Part shown: positions 48,254 through 59,284 of the stretch, one piece after another
Position numbering within the stretch: position 1 is the first letter of the stretch
Layout: every line of letters begins with the position of its first letter
From: Pseudevernia furfuracea
Lineage: Eukaryota > Ascomycota > Lecanoromycetes > Lecanorales > Parmeliaceae
Direction: 5' to 3'
Assembly: GCA_022315425.1 (NCBI GenBank)
Contig: JAIUPT010000051.1
Coordinates: forward strand, 1 to 64,000
DNA length: 64,000 nt
Program-made: the position numbers and the translations under genes
Notes under the pieces: generated by a model
The model's input: the letters and a program-made list of their open reading frames with translations, nothing else
Database searches by the model: none
Told to the model about the DNA's origin: nothing

Positions 48254-51175
48254 TTGCTCACCAACACATCTTGGCACAGCGATGTGCTCTTGCCAAAGTG
48301 CAGAATCAAGACGTAATCCTTATATAACATTGCTGCATCTGTGCTGGACATCCGTGCAGGACATCAAGCTGAACACAAGAAAGACGTGCATTTTCACAAA
48401 GGCCAGCGTGAAATTCAGGCAAGTCTAGAGACATTATTGCTGCTCTGGTACCAAGGCACCTCCAGAGTGGTGCTCTTATAGTGAAATGGGCCCGCTATGA
48501 CAAGAGCCTAGCACTGTCCTTCCTGGAACTGCTACAGCATGATCTAAATATGCCATGGTAGGCAAAATGCACCAGCACTACTGCCGCTGTGCATGCAGCC
48601 ATAAACTGATTTGCTTGTAGAAGGCTGCACATGACCATGAACATGTTGTTGCTTGCTACCTTACTTACAAGTATGATATCAACATCTTGTATCACTGGTA
48701 CAGTTGCAAGCACTGTGTACGCACTGCAACCAAGTGTGCAGTTGCTTCACCCTCACGAGTGCTGATCTATCAAGAGCAGCATCTTTTACTGAACCACACA
48801 ACAGCGATTGAGTGAGACGTTGCTAAGTAACAGTGTTGCTGTGCAGCCAGGGTGGTGACCAATGCCTCTTTCACATGTGCACTTGAATATCTGTGACTAT
48901 GTAGCCTGTTGTTCAGCTTCACTGTCCCCGGGGTCATAGCACAATGATCAATGCCAGGTCAAAGCACAGACTTCAGCACATGAACTATGAGTAAGCAACT
49001 GAGCCATCTATACCAATTGCGCAGGCAAGGTCGGCACGCCGCTGCCAAGGCTCCACAACAGCTGGCTGTAGCTGCTGCCATGCCAGTCTGCTCACTATGC
49101 AAGGGGCAATCTGCTGCAGCAGTCACAGGCTTCAACACCTGGCAACCCTTGTGAGTTGTTGTTTGTCTCAGCTGTGCATGTATGGCTATTTACTGTTGTG
49201 TCAGTGCATAGCAAGCGTTTTCTTGGACATCGTTTATTGAAGAGATCTCTCCAGAAAAAAGTCCTGATCAGCACTTCTACTTCATCACCATTCTTGACAG
49301 ACACATCTATGGACCTTGCCAACCTGCATATTCTGCATATTCATAGGGAGATGTAAACTGAGACAAATAAAGCCAGCTCCCAGAATCCTTTGTTACATGT
49401 TTTGTGCATACCCATGGCAAAGCTTGCACTCTCCACAATGCAGCATTGTCAATGCTACCTCGGTTTCGCAAATTTGATCTGTTACAGCTAATCTCCTGCA
49501 AGCACTGTAGTCACTACACAGATGGGCTACCCGTTTCAGGCCTTACTCAGCCTGTCTTCCGCTTTGGACCTCTAACACGTTGCAGCGATGGATCACTTAA
49601 GCTCGCAGTGTTCGACTGGAAACCCTTTTTGGCAGACTCCTCAAGGATTAGTCTTGCGGCAACGGCATCACACAAGCCCCAATCATCGCATCATTTCCGG
49701 GAGCAGCTTCGTCTCGGGTGTATTGCACAAGGAATTGGTTTGGACCTACCTTGCAATAGCCAAGTGTCTCAGCAGTAACGACTGTGCTGGTCTCGTCATG
49801 ACGCATTTGATCTCTCTATTATGGAAAAGCAAACCGGCTCAAAGGCTCTCCTGGTACGGAGACTGGTCCGAACCTTCTTTCCACTGTGTGCTGGTTGGAG
49901 ATGTGGCACAAGTAAAATACGTTTCAGGAAAAGAAGGATAGTGTGTAGAGGGTTCTGTGAGTCATGTCACCGTCACAAGGTGGTATGCAAGTGTTATTGA
50001 GTTTGGGGCACGCACAGTGGGGTGGGCAGTAGTCCAGCTACTGTGGTTGCTGCCAACCACGCGTGATTTGGCAGAAGCTGTACAAGAACTGCTTGGGTTG
50101 TCAAGCGCTCAATCCCTGCCCCCAGCATATTTGCTGAGCATAATCTTATGCCTTTGCGCTTCTTTTGGTGTGGACAACCCTTAAAGGAAACAAGCTTGCT
50201 GCATTGCCACATCAGTCACCTTACAACACAGACTTACAGAAGAGCATGGATGATGTTTTCCAGCATCATGCCTGCAAAGTTTGCTGTTACTGTCACCCTG
50301 CACACTGCAGGTCATGAGGTCTATGAGGGCACCAAATGTTGGCATGCTTTTGAAGGCTATTTGTAGGGCACAGCAGATCATGGCCTGTACTGCCTTGTGC
50401 GGCGCCTTCTGTGGGTGTGGTTAACTGCATTTATGAACAGCGGTTTAGGCCCCCTAGGTGACACTGAGAACACCCTGTTTCTGTTAGCTGCATGTAGCAC
50501 TTTTTGCAGTTCAGGCTTGCTTCTCATGGCTTGCCAGTGGCTGTGCATCGTCTTTCAGGTGCTGGTCAGCAGATGCAGCAAGGGCGTGCACCTAATGTGG
50601 TGGGCATTCCCTCAAGGACAAGATGCACATGGGTTTGGAATGTTCTGATACTTAGCCACTGAGAGCATGTGATGCCAATTTTATCAGACCGGACACCGAC
50701 AGCATGCATAGATTAGGTTAACAGGCTCGTTTGAACTCTTCTTCTCTTTGAGGCTCTTTCAAAATGTCATACACTGCCTTTGAATTGGTGCGCGTTCCTG
50801 GTCAGCCTTTGAGCCCATGTGATTAGCCTGGTTGAGCTGGCCATTGAACTCTCTCTGACATGAGGTAGGACTTCGGAATACTAACTGCTCGCAAACTTAA
50901 AAGGAGGGCGCCCTACTTCGTCTCGTGCTGCATCTTGTAAGCAGTTTAGACTGCAGTATGTTGACATTCAGAAGCGAACTGATGACACCATCTCCAGGGT
51001 TTATCAAGGCACAGTTGTTGTGTAGTCCGCATTCCAATGACAGTGCATTGTGCCAGTAATCTGGTGACCGATTTGATAAGGTGCATTAACAATCCATGCA
51101 ACTGGCACAAAATTTGAAGGGGGGTTCTAGGCTGTTGCTGCCCAACAAAAAATGGATCAAGCAGAAATCCCACTT
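48254..51175. other. Unassigned stretch with exon-like blocks and an orphan CpG-rich zone
   Basis: Several plus-strand blocks look like exons: HQAEHKKDVHFHKGQREIQ before a GCAAGT (GC-type) donor at about 48419; PVCSLCKGQSAAAVTGFNTWQ before a GTGAGT donor (about 49080-49150); and a long frame at 49588-49941 with SSNDCAGLVMTHLISLLWK. The last lies in a CpG-rich zone (about 49540-49900), the usual mark of a gene start in this window. A frame near 50561-50665 (QQMQQGRAPNVVGIPSRTR) could be a last exon. I could not join these into one protein or recognise a family. Confidence 0.35.
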
Positions 51176-52753
51176 TCATCTTGCAAGCACTTTGTCAATG
51201 ACACCTTTGTCTATGGCAGCTTCTGGACCTAAAAAGTTATCTCGGTCAGTCTCAACTTCTATCTCATCTGTGCTCATGCCAGTAAACTTGCCTGAGAAAC
51301 CTGTTAATGACCTGCATGAGCAAGGCCATGGTCAAGAAATTTGTTGTGCTGCCAGCTACCAGCAGCGCTCCACCAGCAAGCGACCAACACACAACTCAGG
51401 CAACACTTCATCATGCAACAAAAGTAGCCATACAGCACAGCAACATATCCTCCAATACAAACCTTCATTGTCCGATTCAATTCTGATGCCTGGATGTTGA
51501 CCTCATCTGCTGAACCCATGGCCCCACCTGCATCAGCCAATTATACTGCACAGTCTGAAACTGTCGACAGAAGACACGAGGAGCAAATGTCACGCACTGT
51601 GTGCATGTACTGCTGGCATGGCAGCAGCAGACGCTTGGGCAGTTGCATCATCAGCAGCAGCATCATATAGCTTACCTGCAGGCTGATGCATCATGATCCG
51701 GGTACTAGGCATGGCATATCTTTTGCCCTTGGTTCCTGCAGCCTACATGCATCACAGATGTTCAAATGGTTGGCAAAATAACAGGTAGACAGCAAAAGAG
51801 ACAAAGCTGCATAACGAAGGACCCTCAGGCTGGTCAGCATACATGTGTGGTCTCACATACATATGTGGTCTCCTTTGTGGCAATGCACTTCGTGACCAAA
51901 TGCAGTGACACTCACCAGAAGAAGTGTGGCTGTACTGGCACACATGCCAAATGCAACTGTGCTGATGTCACATTTGATGGCATCCATCATGTTCCAAAAT
52001 GCAATAGTTGCATAGGGCGAACCACCTGCATTGCAACATCTGCTTCGCATTTGCCACTCAAATGTAGCCATGGATATGCAAAATTTCTGGCACAACCAGA
52101 GCTTTCAAACAACAGCAGCAGGCATGTAGTCACGCGCACCTTGTGAGTTGATATATAGCTGTATATCTTGCGTCTCATTCATTGCTTCTAAAGCAAGCAT
52201 GCTGGCTACTATCTGTGTGGCTACCTGCAAGCATGCTTAGTGTAAGTGTCTGGGCATAAGCTCAGTGAGCTAAAGTTGCTGCTGATGGTCTCTTTCACAG
52301 ATGAACACCTCATCATTGATTCTTTGACCAACAAAGATGATCCTGTTGCGCAGCAGATGTGTGTACATATCGCTCACATCCTGCAACCCACACCATGTCA
52401 GAATAGAAGGAGCAGAGAGTCTGGAAGTCGTGCACATCAAGCGAGCGCTGCACTTGTCCATCCTCTCCAACAGGTATCATGGGAGCAATGAGTGGGGAGT
52501 CTTTTCGTCGCGCGTTCAGGCGGGTGAGCCTGTATGTATGCAAAGTAACCATAATGCTAGGCCTGCCTGAAACAGCTGAGTCACCAAGAAGCACGGGAGA
52601 GCTGGCTCACCGTTTCGCATGACATGTGCTGTGCTTCACAGGAGTGAGAAGGGGTCGGCGACGCAGACAGGGAGCACTAGGCAGGCCTTGACTGTTGATC
52701 ACTGGAGCGTAGGGTAGTTGCTGATGGCTTAGACAGTGACGTTGACACGGCAT
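51176..52753 (-). CDS. ClpP-type ATP-dependent Clp protease proteolytic subunit (nuclear gene, probably organellar)
   Basis: This serine-protease subunit forms the Clp core with Hsp100 partners. Exons on the minus strand: a short basic N-terminus from the ATG at 52753; DVSDMYTHLLRNRIIFVGQ (52309-52380); VATQIVASMLALEAMNETQD and LYINSQGG (52140-52224, completed in the next exon); SPYATIAFWNMMDAIKCDIS and FGMCASTATLLL (51916-52025); AAGTKGKRYAMPSTRIMMHQ (51676-51742); GGAMGSADEVNIQASELNRT (about 51463-51527); FTGMSTDEIEVETDRDNF and AAIDKGVIDKVLAR with a stop at 51176. Nucleophile Ser (in CAST), His (MMHQ) and Asp (ETDRD) are all present, so it is ClpP rather than ClpR. The usual NSPGG is NSQGG. 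Phases agree except a one-base conflict at the last exon. The N-terminus could be a transit peptide. It is head to head with the L22 gene. Confidence 0.9.
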
Positions 52754-53058
52754 TCTGAAAGGCTCGCTGCGAGCTTCAGGAGGAGAAAAATTCGCTTCTC
52801 GATCGCGGTTTAGTGGCCAGCGTCAGGTGAACCTGTCCCATTGCTGGACGCATTGCCTGACTACGCAAAACTGTTGACCTAAAACCGGAAATAACCTAAT
52901 TATCCAAGCGAGCCTCAAGTGTGCGACCAGTGTTGCCTGCACGATCACGTCGTGACGCGAGACAGACTGCTGCCAGGCCTACGCATGCATGATCAGAACA
53001 TAGGCTGAGACTCCTGAGATCCTGCAAATCTTGACCTGTGTAGTTTTGCACCCATAAC
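52754..53058. promoter_or_regulatory. 305-bp divergent promoter between clpP and plastid L22 genes
   Basis: The two start codons face away from each other across 305 bases that begin and end in CpG-rich sequence. No TATA box stands out. Sharing a promoter would co-regulate two proteins that probably both work in the plastid, one in protein synthesis and one in protein turnover. Confidence 0.6.
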
Positions 53059-54082
53059 ATGCAAGCCAAGTGCAGTTGCCACACCCTGTCTGCGAGCGCA
53101 ACACGGCAGAGTTTAGCGTTGCCTTCCAGAGCTGTACCATTCACTCCACGATTGACTGCGGGGCTGGGAAGCTCGCAAGCACGTCGCGGAGTCAGTATTG
53201 CTTTCGCTCTGTCTGCTTGCAGCTCTCCTGGTGTACAAAGACTGAGAACTATCTGGTCCTGTCAGGTGCCTCTGACTCATCAAAGGGTGACAACGCGCCC
53301 AGCTGTTAATGTGCCTGCTCTCACAGTGTGCAAGGCTGCAAGTGCAGCAAAAGCAGCGCCGCCTAGTGCAGTAGCTCATTTGAGGTTTAGCAGAGGTTCA
53401 CCCAGCAAGGTTAGTGCATAAGAGAGTTAGACTGGTTTTGACAGCGACTTGAGACAAAGAACTATCCTGCCTCGATGGGACAGCGCAGGCAGACTGCCCA
53501 TGTCTGCAATGCTTGTTGTATGCACGTCATTCAAGCTTTTCACAGTGCTTGTTATGCGACTCTACAGGTGCGAAGAGTGTTAGATCAGATCAGAGGTAGA
53601 AGCTATGAGGAAGCACTCATGATCTTGGAGTACACCCCTTACAGAGCTTGTGAGCTGATCATCAAGACTTTAGTGTCGGTACGCCCTCGATGCTGCCAGG
53701 CAGGATGCTAATCTGCTCCAATAGTTGCTTAGCATCTCTATGGTCTACAGGCTGGAGCAAATGCCAAAGAGAACTTAGGTCTTAAGAAGCTCAAGCTCTA
53801 TGTGTCTGAATGCTATTGTGACGAGGGGCCAATTTTGAAAAGGATCAAGACCCGTGCTAAGGGCAGGTAGGCAATACAGCAATTTTGCATATCATCTGCA
53901 CCAAGATGTCCCCTGCTTTGTCGGTGTACTGTATAATTGTACATTACAGCCGTGCATGCAAGCCTCAGGTGTGGCTGTTCACAATGCTCATGCCAGCTGT
54001 CGTCTGCTGCAGGGCCAACCGTATTGCAAAGCTGACAAACCACATCAGCATTAGAGTCCAAGAGAAGGTTGAGACATCGTGA
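53059..54082 (+). CDS. RPL22: Plastid ribosomal protein L22 (nuclear-encoded, with transit peptide)
   Basis: This is a 50S ribosomal protein uL22, which binds 23S rRNA around the exit tunnel. Four exons join in perfect phase to 215 residues: 53059-53409, 53568-53678, 53751-53866, 54013-54082. The first about 95 residues are rich in Ser, Ala, Arg and Thr and poor in acidic residues, as in a chloroplast transit peptide. The L22 core follows: LRFSRGSPSK/VRRVLDQIRGRSYEEALMIL, EYTPYRACELIIKTLVS, AGANAKENLGLKKLKLYVSE, GPILKRIKTRAKGR, and a last exon with NHISIRVQEK. Chlorophytes commonly keep this gene in the nucleus. It is divergent from clpP. Confidence 0.94.
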
Positions 54083-54719
54083 TTCTCATGCCAGCCTGCC
54101 TTGAAGAGTCTTGCTGGCACAACCCCAACATATGGAAGGTAGTAGGGAGCCAAATGAGAGCCTTCAGCTTGAGGGTTTGGGCTTTGGGCTTGCAAAACCG
54201 ATTTGTGATTTTCAAACTGTCAAAAGAGGCAATCGTTGCTTGTCAATCTGTGTATCTGCCAGCACCATCCTCAGACTCTGCCGCATTCTTTGACAATGTC
54301 AGACAATTTTGAGTGCATGCTTTGAACAAAAGCGGTGAAAGCTGTTGATCATGAACATCCTGTTTGAACGTACATTGCCGGTAGGCCCCCAAGCACTCCA
54401 CTGGGCCAGGCATCATCACCGAAGCGGTCTGTTGGTGCGAGCCTAAGTGCATGGCACTGTTTTGGCCAGTGGCTTGCGCTGCGCCTCAGGCACACTATGA
54501 CAAGACTTTGAAATTCAGGTCTTACGCTGTCATTTCTTACGCTGTGCTTGGGGTAACAGCCGTGCTACGGTCGAACTGTATTGTGCTGATCTGATCAGCT
54601 GCGATTCCTCCTAGAGACAGCGGTTTGTGAGCCTGCAGCGTTGATTGATGTTGCACGAGTCGGACTCTTGACGGGGCGGGGATCCTTTCTTTCGGAGATT
54701 CTTCGACGCTGAGACTGGC
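54083..54719. other. Intergenic stretch before the SR-factor gene
   Basis: The first half is probably the 3' UTR of the L22 gene. CpG density rises from about 54540, marking the promoter of the SR factor. I see no gene. Confidence 0.45.
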
Positions 54720-56908
54720 ATGGTTTACAAGGTTTATATCGGTAAGTTGGCACTTCGGTTGGGCTGTGCGAGGGCAGTTGGTAAAATAGTTGTGATAGCA
54801 AGCTTGCGTTCAACTTCAATGCCATGGCAGGTGGTCTGCCAGCTGGCACAACGGAAGCAGATATCGAGCGGCAGTTCACTAAATACGGCACTCTCTCCTC
54901 CGTTTGGGTCGCTCGCAAGCCGCCTGGATTCGGTGAGCTCCCACCTCAATTACTCCTGTTGTTGCCGTGGCTGCTGGACATCACGAAGCGCTGCCTTGGC
55001 CGCAGCTATCAAAGTGCGACCTGGCACAGCTCACTGACCTAGTGCCTTTCTGTTTGTTCAAGTCACCACAAGTGCCTTCACCTCATCACAGAAGCTCTGC
55101 AAATTCGTCTGCACACCCACCTACAGTCATCGTCCTGATCTACTCGCATGCCTCGTCACTGGCCTTCAGCTCCTTCAACCTCCTCTCTCCTCTTCTGCGT
55201 TCCTCCCAGCAACTACGCATCTGCCATACTTCAAGTAGCACTGGCAGCTTGCAGCTGGTCCCTAGACACCGTCGACCACTACAACTACTCGCCACTCGTC
55301 AGGTTGATACAGCACAATATGTGCGTGGCTTGCTTACTCACAACAAATGTGCCTGGTTGAACTCCACAGCACTGAGTCTGCAAAGACTGCGCTTTCTCTG
55401 ACTTAAATTAGCATACTGACGTTGGCTTGTTGCCTGCAGCGTTTGTGGAGTATGCGGTAAGTGCTTCAGTCAGTCCTGCTGTTTCTGTCTTGCTATTACT
55501 GTCTGTCTTACACTCCCACATGCCCTGAGAGTTGGCTTTGAAGTTTTATGGCTTGATGTTACCAGGACTCAAGAGACTCAGAGGATGCTGTACGGGCAAT
55601 GGATGGCTTCAACGGCTGGGTAAGTGCTTGCAGAGCTGCTCAAGTGTGCAACACATGACAGTTCACCTCATTGATAGCAGCCTTTCTGAGCAGTCTGACA
55701 CTGTGTTCATGTATGGCTGTCACAAAGTTGTACACAGCAGTGCCTGTTCCCACCTGCAGCGTGTAGAGCACTCAAGGGCAGGAGCGCCAAAGCCTCGTCA
55801 GCCATCATATGGAGGAGGGTATAGCGACAGAAATGCATACAGTTTCTCAGATCGAGACAGAGGCAGATCTGGCAGAGACAGAAGGTGTGTACCACACACA
55901 CATCCACTCATCGCTTCACACAATCCTCCTGCTGTCATGATGCTGCCATGTAGTACAGTAGCACCAATGCTTGCAATCATCATCGCAGCCATGTCTCAAA
56001 CTCATGCCACTGTTGCCTGTCTGCTGGCTTGCTGGGCGCCTTCCTATGGCACCACAGTATTGCAGCAGGTGCTAGGGATAAGACGCAATGCTTAAGTAAA
56101 CCCATGTGACAGAATTGGAGAATCTGGAAGACGTTGAGGGGGTACATGTGTCACCGCAGTCCCCCAGCCCGCAGGAGGCGCAGCCCTAGCTATGAGAGAA
56201 GTAGGCGTCGCAGCCCTAGCTATGACAGAAGTAGGCGACGCAGCCCCAGCTATGACAGGCGCAGGAGGAGCCCCTCACCCCCTCCTCGCCGTCGCCGCTC
56301 CCCCTCCCCTGACAGGCACGCTGTATCTCACAATCACCAGTTGCTTCATGGCAACTGTGTACATGCATTCATCATGGATCTGTTTTTGCCTTGGATGGAC
56401 AAGAAATTTGCGTTGGATGGACTATGTACACACCTTCATTATGAGCAGGATTTGCCAGATAGCAATTCCCATGATCATGCCATGGCGATGGCATAAGCAT
56501 TGCATTAACCTTGTTTGGCGTGCATGGCTTTCGCATTATAGCAGCTGCGTATCTCCTCACAATACACAGCTTGCATTTGCCTTGGAGGGTACTGACCGGC
56601 TGATTGTGTTAAGTCTCAGACATCTGATGCACTAGGCAGGCTAAACAAATTTGGCTCAATGCAGTTCTGCAGTTCTGCTATGCATATTTCTGCACACAAC
56701 CTTTATGGTTTTAGCTTTCCATGGGCCAATTTTGCATTGGACGGATGTCAGCCTTCCTTGTCCCATATATCACACTTTGACAACTTCTTCTTTCCATGTT
56801 ATGATAAGTTCAATTGTCTGCAGGGCTCGTGGCATTTCAGACAGTCCAAGTCGCCGCAAATCTGGGTCTCCAGCCCGTTCTATCTCACCCGCCAATGGAC
56901 ATGTGTGA
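54720..56908 (+). CDS. SR splicing factor (one RRM plus RS domain, SRSF3/RSZ-like without zinc knuckle)
   Basis: This is a nuclear pre-mRNA splicing regulator. Seven exons join in phase to 186 residues: 54720-54741, 54831-54932, 55440-55456, 55566-55619, 55760-55884, 56160-56315, 56824-56908. The RRM spans roughly residues 1-70: MVYKVYIG, LPAGTTEADIERQFTKYGTL, SVWVARKPPGFAFVEYA (RNP1-like), SEDAVRAMDGFNGWRVEHS. SVWVARKPPGFAF is the signature of the SRSF3/SRSF7/RSZ21 branch. A short Gly/Tyr/Arg linker leads to an RS domain with repeated SPSYDRSRRR and SPSPPPRRRR, ending GSPARSISPANGHV. No CCHC knuckle is seen between RRM and RS. The last intron (56316-56823) begins with GC instead of GT; only that donor keeps the RS frame. 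Alternative splicing of the long introns is likely for this family. Confidence 0.92.
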
Positions 56909-57452
56909 ATGTGTTTGATTTGTCTTCCTCATCCTGGCTGATGCTTTGCTTGTTGCTGATGATTTGTCCAATGGTGCCTCAAGTATAGGTGTGTACCTGC
57001 TGACCGTGTGTTTCCATTCTTTTTGTGTGAATAGGAACGACTTTGGGTTTGATACAAGCTGCCTGAGTGTTATGACGCAAAGCTGTAGCTGAAACGCACT
57101 CTTACACTCGTGGCAACGACGCACAGGTGGTACTCTGTGTTGTAAACAACTGGTAATCAAAGTGGTCACACATGATGGTCTGCAGCTGTTCCAGCAGCTT
57201 GGCAAACATGCATCGATGTTTGCTTGCAAGCAGCTGCTTTGCAAACCAATCGGTATGTTGACAGTGTACATGGCGGCAGCAGCTATGCGCATACAGCAGC
57301 TTCAGCAAGACACACAGTTGAGTACTTGTAGCATCACGACTGAAGCTGCTCGTTGAAAGAGAATGCATGAGATATCATTGTGCCAATACTGAATACCAGT
57401 ACATGCAACCAAAGTTGAAGTCAACGCTATACAGCTGTAGTCACCAATGCAT
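56909..57452. other. Tail-to-tail intergenic stretch, no gene seen
   Basis: This holds the 3' flanks of the SR-factor gene (plus) and of the large repeat-protein gene (minus). No conserved frame was found. Confidence 0.45.
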
Positions 57453-59202
57453 CTAAAAGTCGTCTGAGTCAGTATCATATTCTTCAGCAGGATCTGTATC
57501 TGACAGATCCCCCTTCTTGGAAGCCGGGTGCCACTGAATCTTGCCACTTGCAAGCCAGTTGCCAAGCCAACTGCAGCCAAGCCAAACAGCCCCTTCACCA
57601 CATGCCTGGTCCAAGCATGCCTCTGCCTCATCTGTGTGCCAAAGCCAACTTGCCTGGGACACACCCTCTGCTGTGTGACAGAATTCACATGGTCATTGGT
57701 CCGGCTGCTGAAAACAGAGTGATGCCTTGGTAAATGTCCTTGGTCCACTGCCTGCCTCACTCTTTCTGCTTCCCTTGCTACCAGACGCCTGGGAAGTTGG
57801 TCCTGATCTCTTTGCCATTCAGCAATTGCTGCTGGTGCTGGTGCTAACACTGTAGGTGCTGGCAACTGCATCGCAGCAGCCCTGTTTGCAGCTGCCACTT
57901 CTGATGATGGTGCCACATCAGCACTCTGACTGGTACCCTGTGCCTGTCGCTGCAAGCTATTTGCCACAAGCCGATTGAATGCATTCTGCAGCTCATCATG
58001 ACTTCTCCTTGTACTGTCCACAACAGCCGCTACAGCACCTCCTCCAGCAGGTGCTGAGGCAGCTGACCCAGCAGCTGTGCCAGAACCTGAAGCTACAACT
58101 GGGCCTGAAGCTGCGCGTCTTGGAGAAGCTGCAGCTGGGGCAGGGGCAGCTATGCTGCCGGTGGGCCAACTGCCCCATGGTCTCATACCCAATGTTGAAC
58201 ATCTCATCGACCAGCATTTGCATCTGGTCTTGACTCAGCAGTGATTGCTGTGCTACTCGGCTTCTAAAGCTATTTCCCGCCGCTGCTGCTGCCTGCTGTG
58301 CTGTGCTGTGAACTCTGGCTGGTGTCCAGGGGAACAGCCCTCTTGCCTGCCCTCGGACAGAGGCATGCCCTGCTCCCAACAGCCCCTGTGTCTCCCCTGT
58401 TGTTTCTGTGTGAGAAGACTGCGCATCAGCCCGTGTGGAAGCTCAATTGCTGCGTCTGGCAGTGGGGCGTCAGAGCTGCTTCCAGGCGCAGAAAAGTGCT
58501 CGGTGCTCTGTTCAGATACCTGCTGCACCATCTTGCCTTTGCCTGCTGCACTTGGTTCCCCTTGTGTGATAGAGCTTGGCTTGTGATGGCAGCAACACAC
58601 TCTGCACAGCTGCTTGCAGCCCTTCAACGCCTTGCAACCCTAGGGTGTCCAACACCCCTGCCAACTCCCTGTCACCCTCATCCTTCCTCTTCTTCTCTTT
58701 CTTCACCACTGGTAGCAACTGAGGCATCAGCTGCAACAGAGGCAGAACCTGAGGCAGAACCTGAGGCAGAACCTGAGGCTGAGTCAGCTGCATCCCTGCT
58801 GTGTGAAGAATGTGCAGATTGCTCAGAGCCAGAGCTCCCAGAATCCCCCTGCTGAGACCCACCAGTCTCTGACTTGCTCCCTGGTGCTGCCTGGTCTAAA
58901 CGTAGCATGTCAGCAGATGCCTCAAACAGCTTCTCAACAGCTTCATCAACAATGCGCTGCCTCTCAGCAGCTGCCAGCTGCTCAGCATCTGCATCAGCTG
59001 CACTAGCATCAGCTTCACTCATGTCACCAGATGCGGCTGCAGCGGCACTCTCCGCTGCTTGCACACCTTCTCCTGCTGCATCATCAACCAGCACTGGAGA
59101 AGCACTTGGTGTTGGAGGTGTTGATGCATCAGGGTCTGGATGCATGCCTTCCAATCCTGCAAAAGCCTGCCGCAGGCTCTTCAGCAATCAAGCCTGCCTG
59201 CC

Positions 59203-59246
<44 letters not shown>

Positions 59247-59249
59247 TGG

Positions 59250-59284
<35 letters not shown>

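Noticed and set aside
50941..51060. Possible last ClpP exon (LDKPGDGVI after removing one C)
   Set aside because: The ClpP reading frame already ends with KVLAR and a stop at 51176, so a further exon is not needed.
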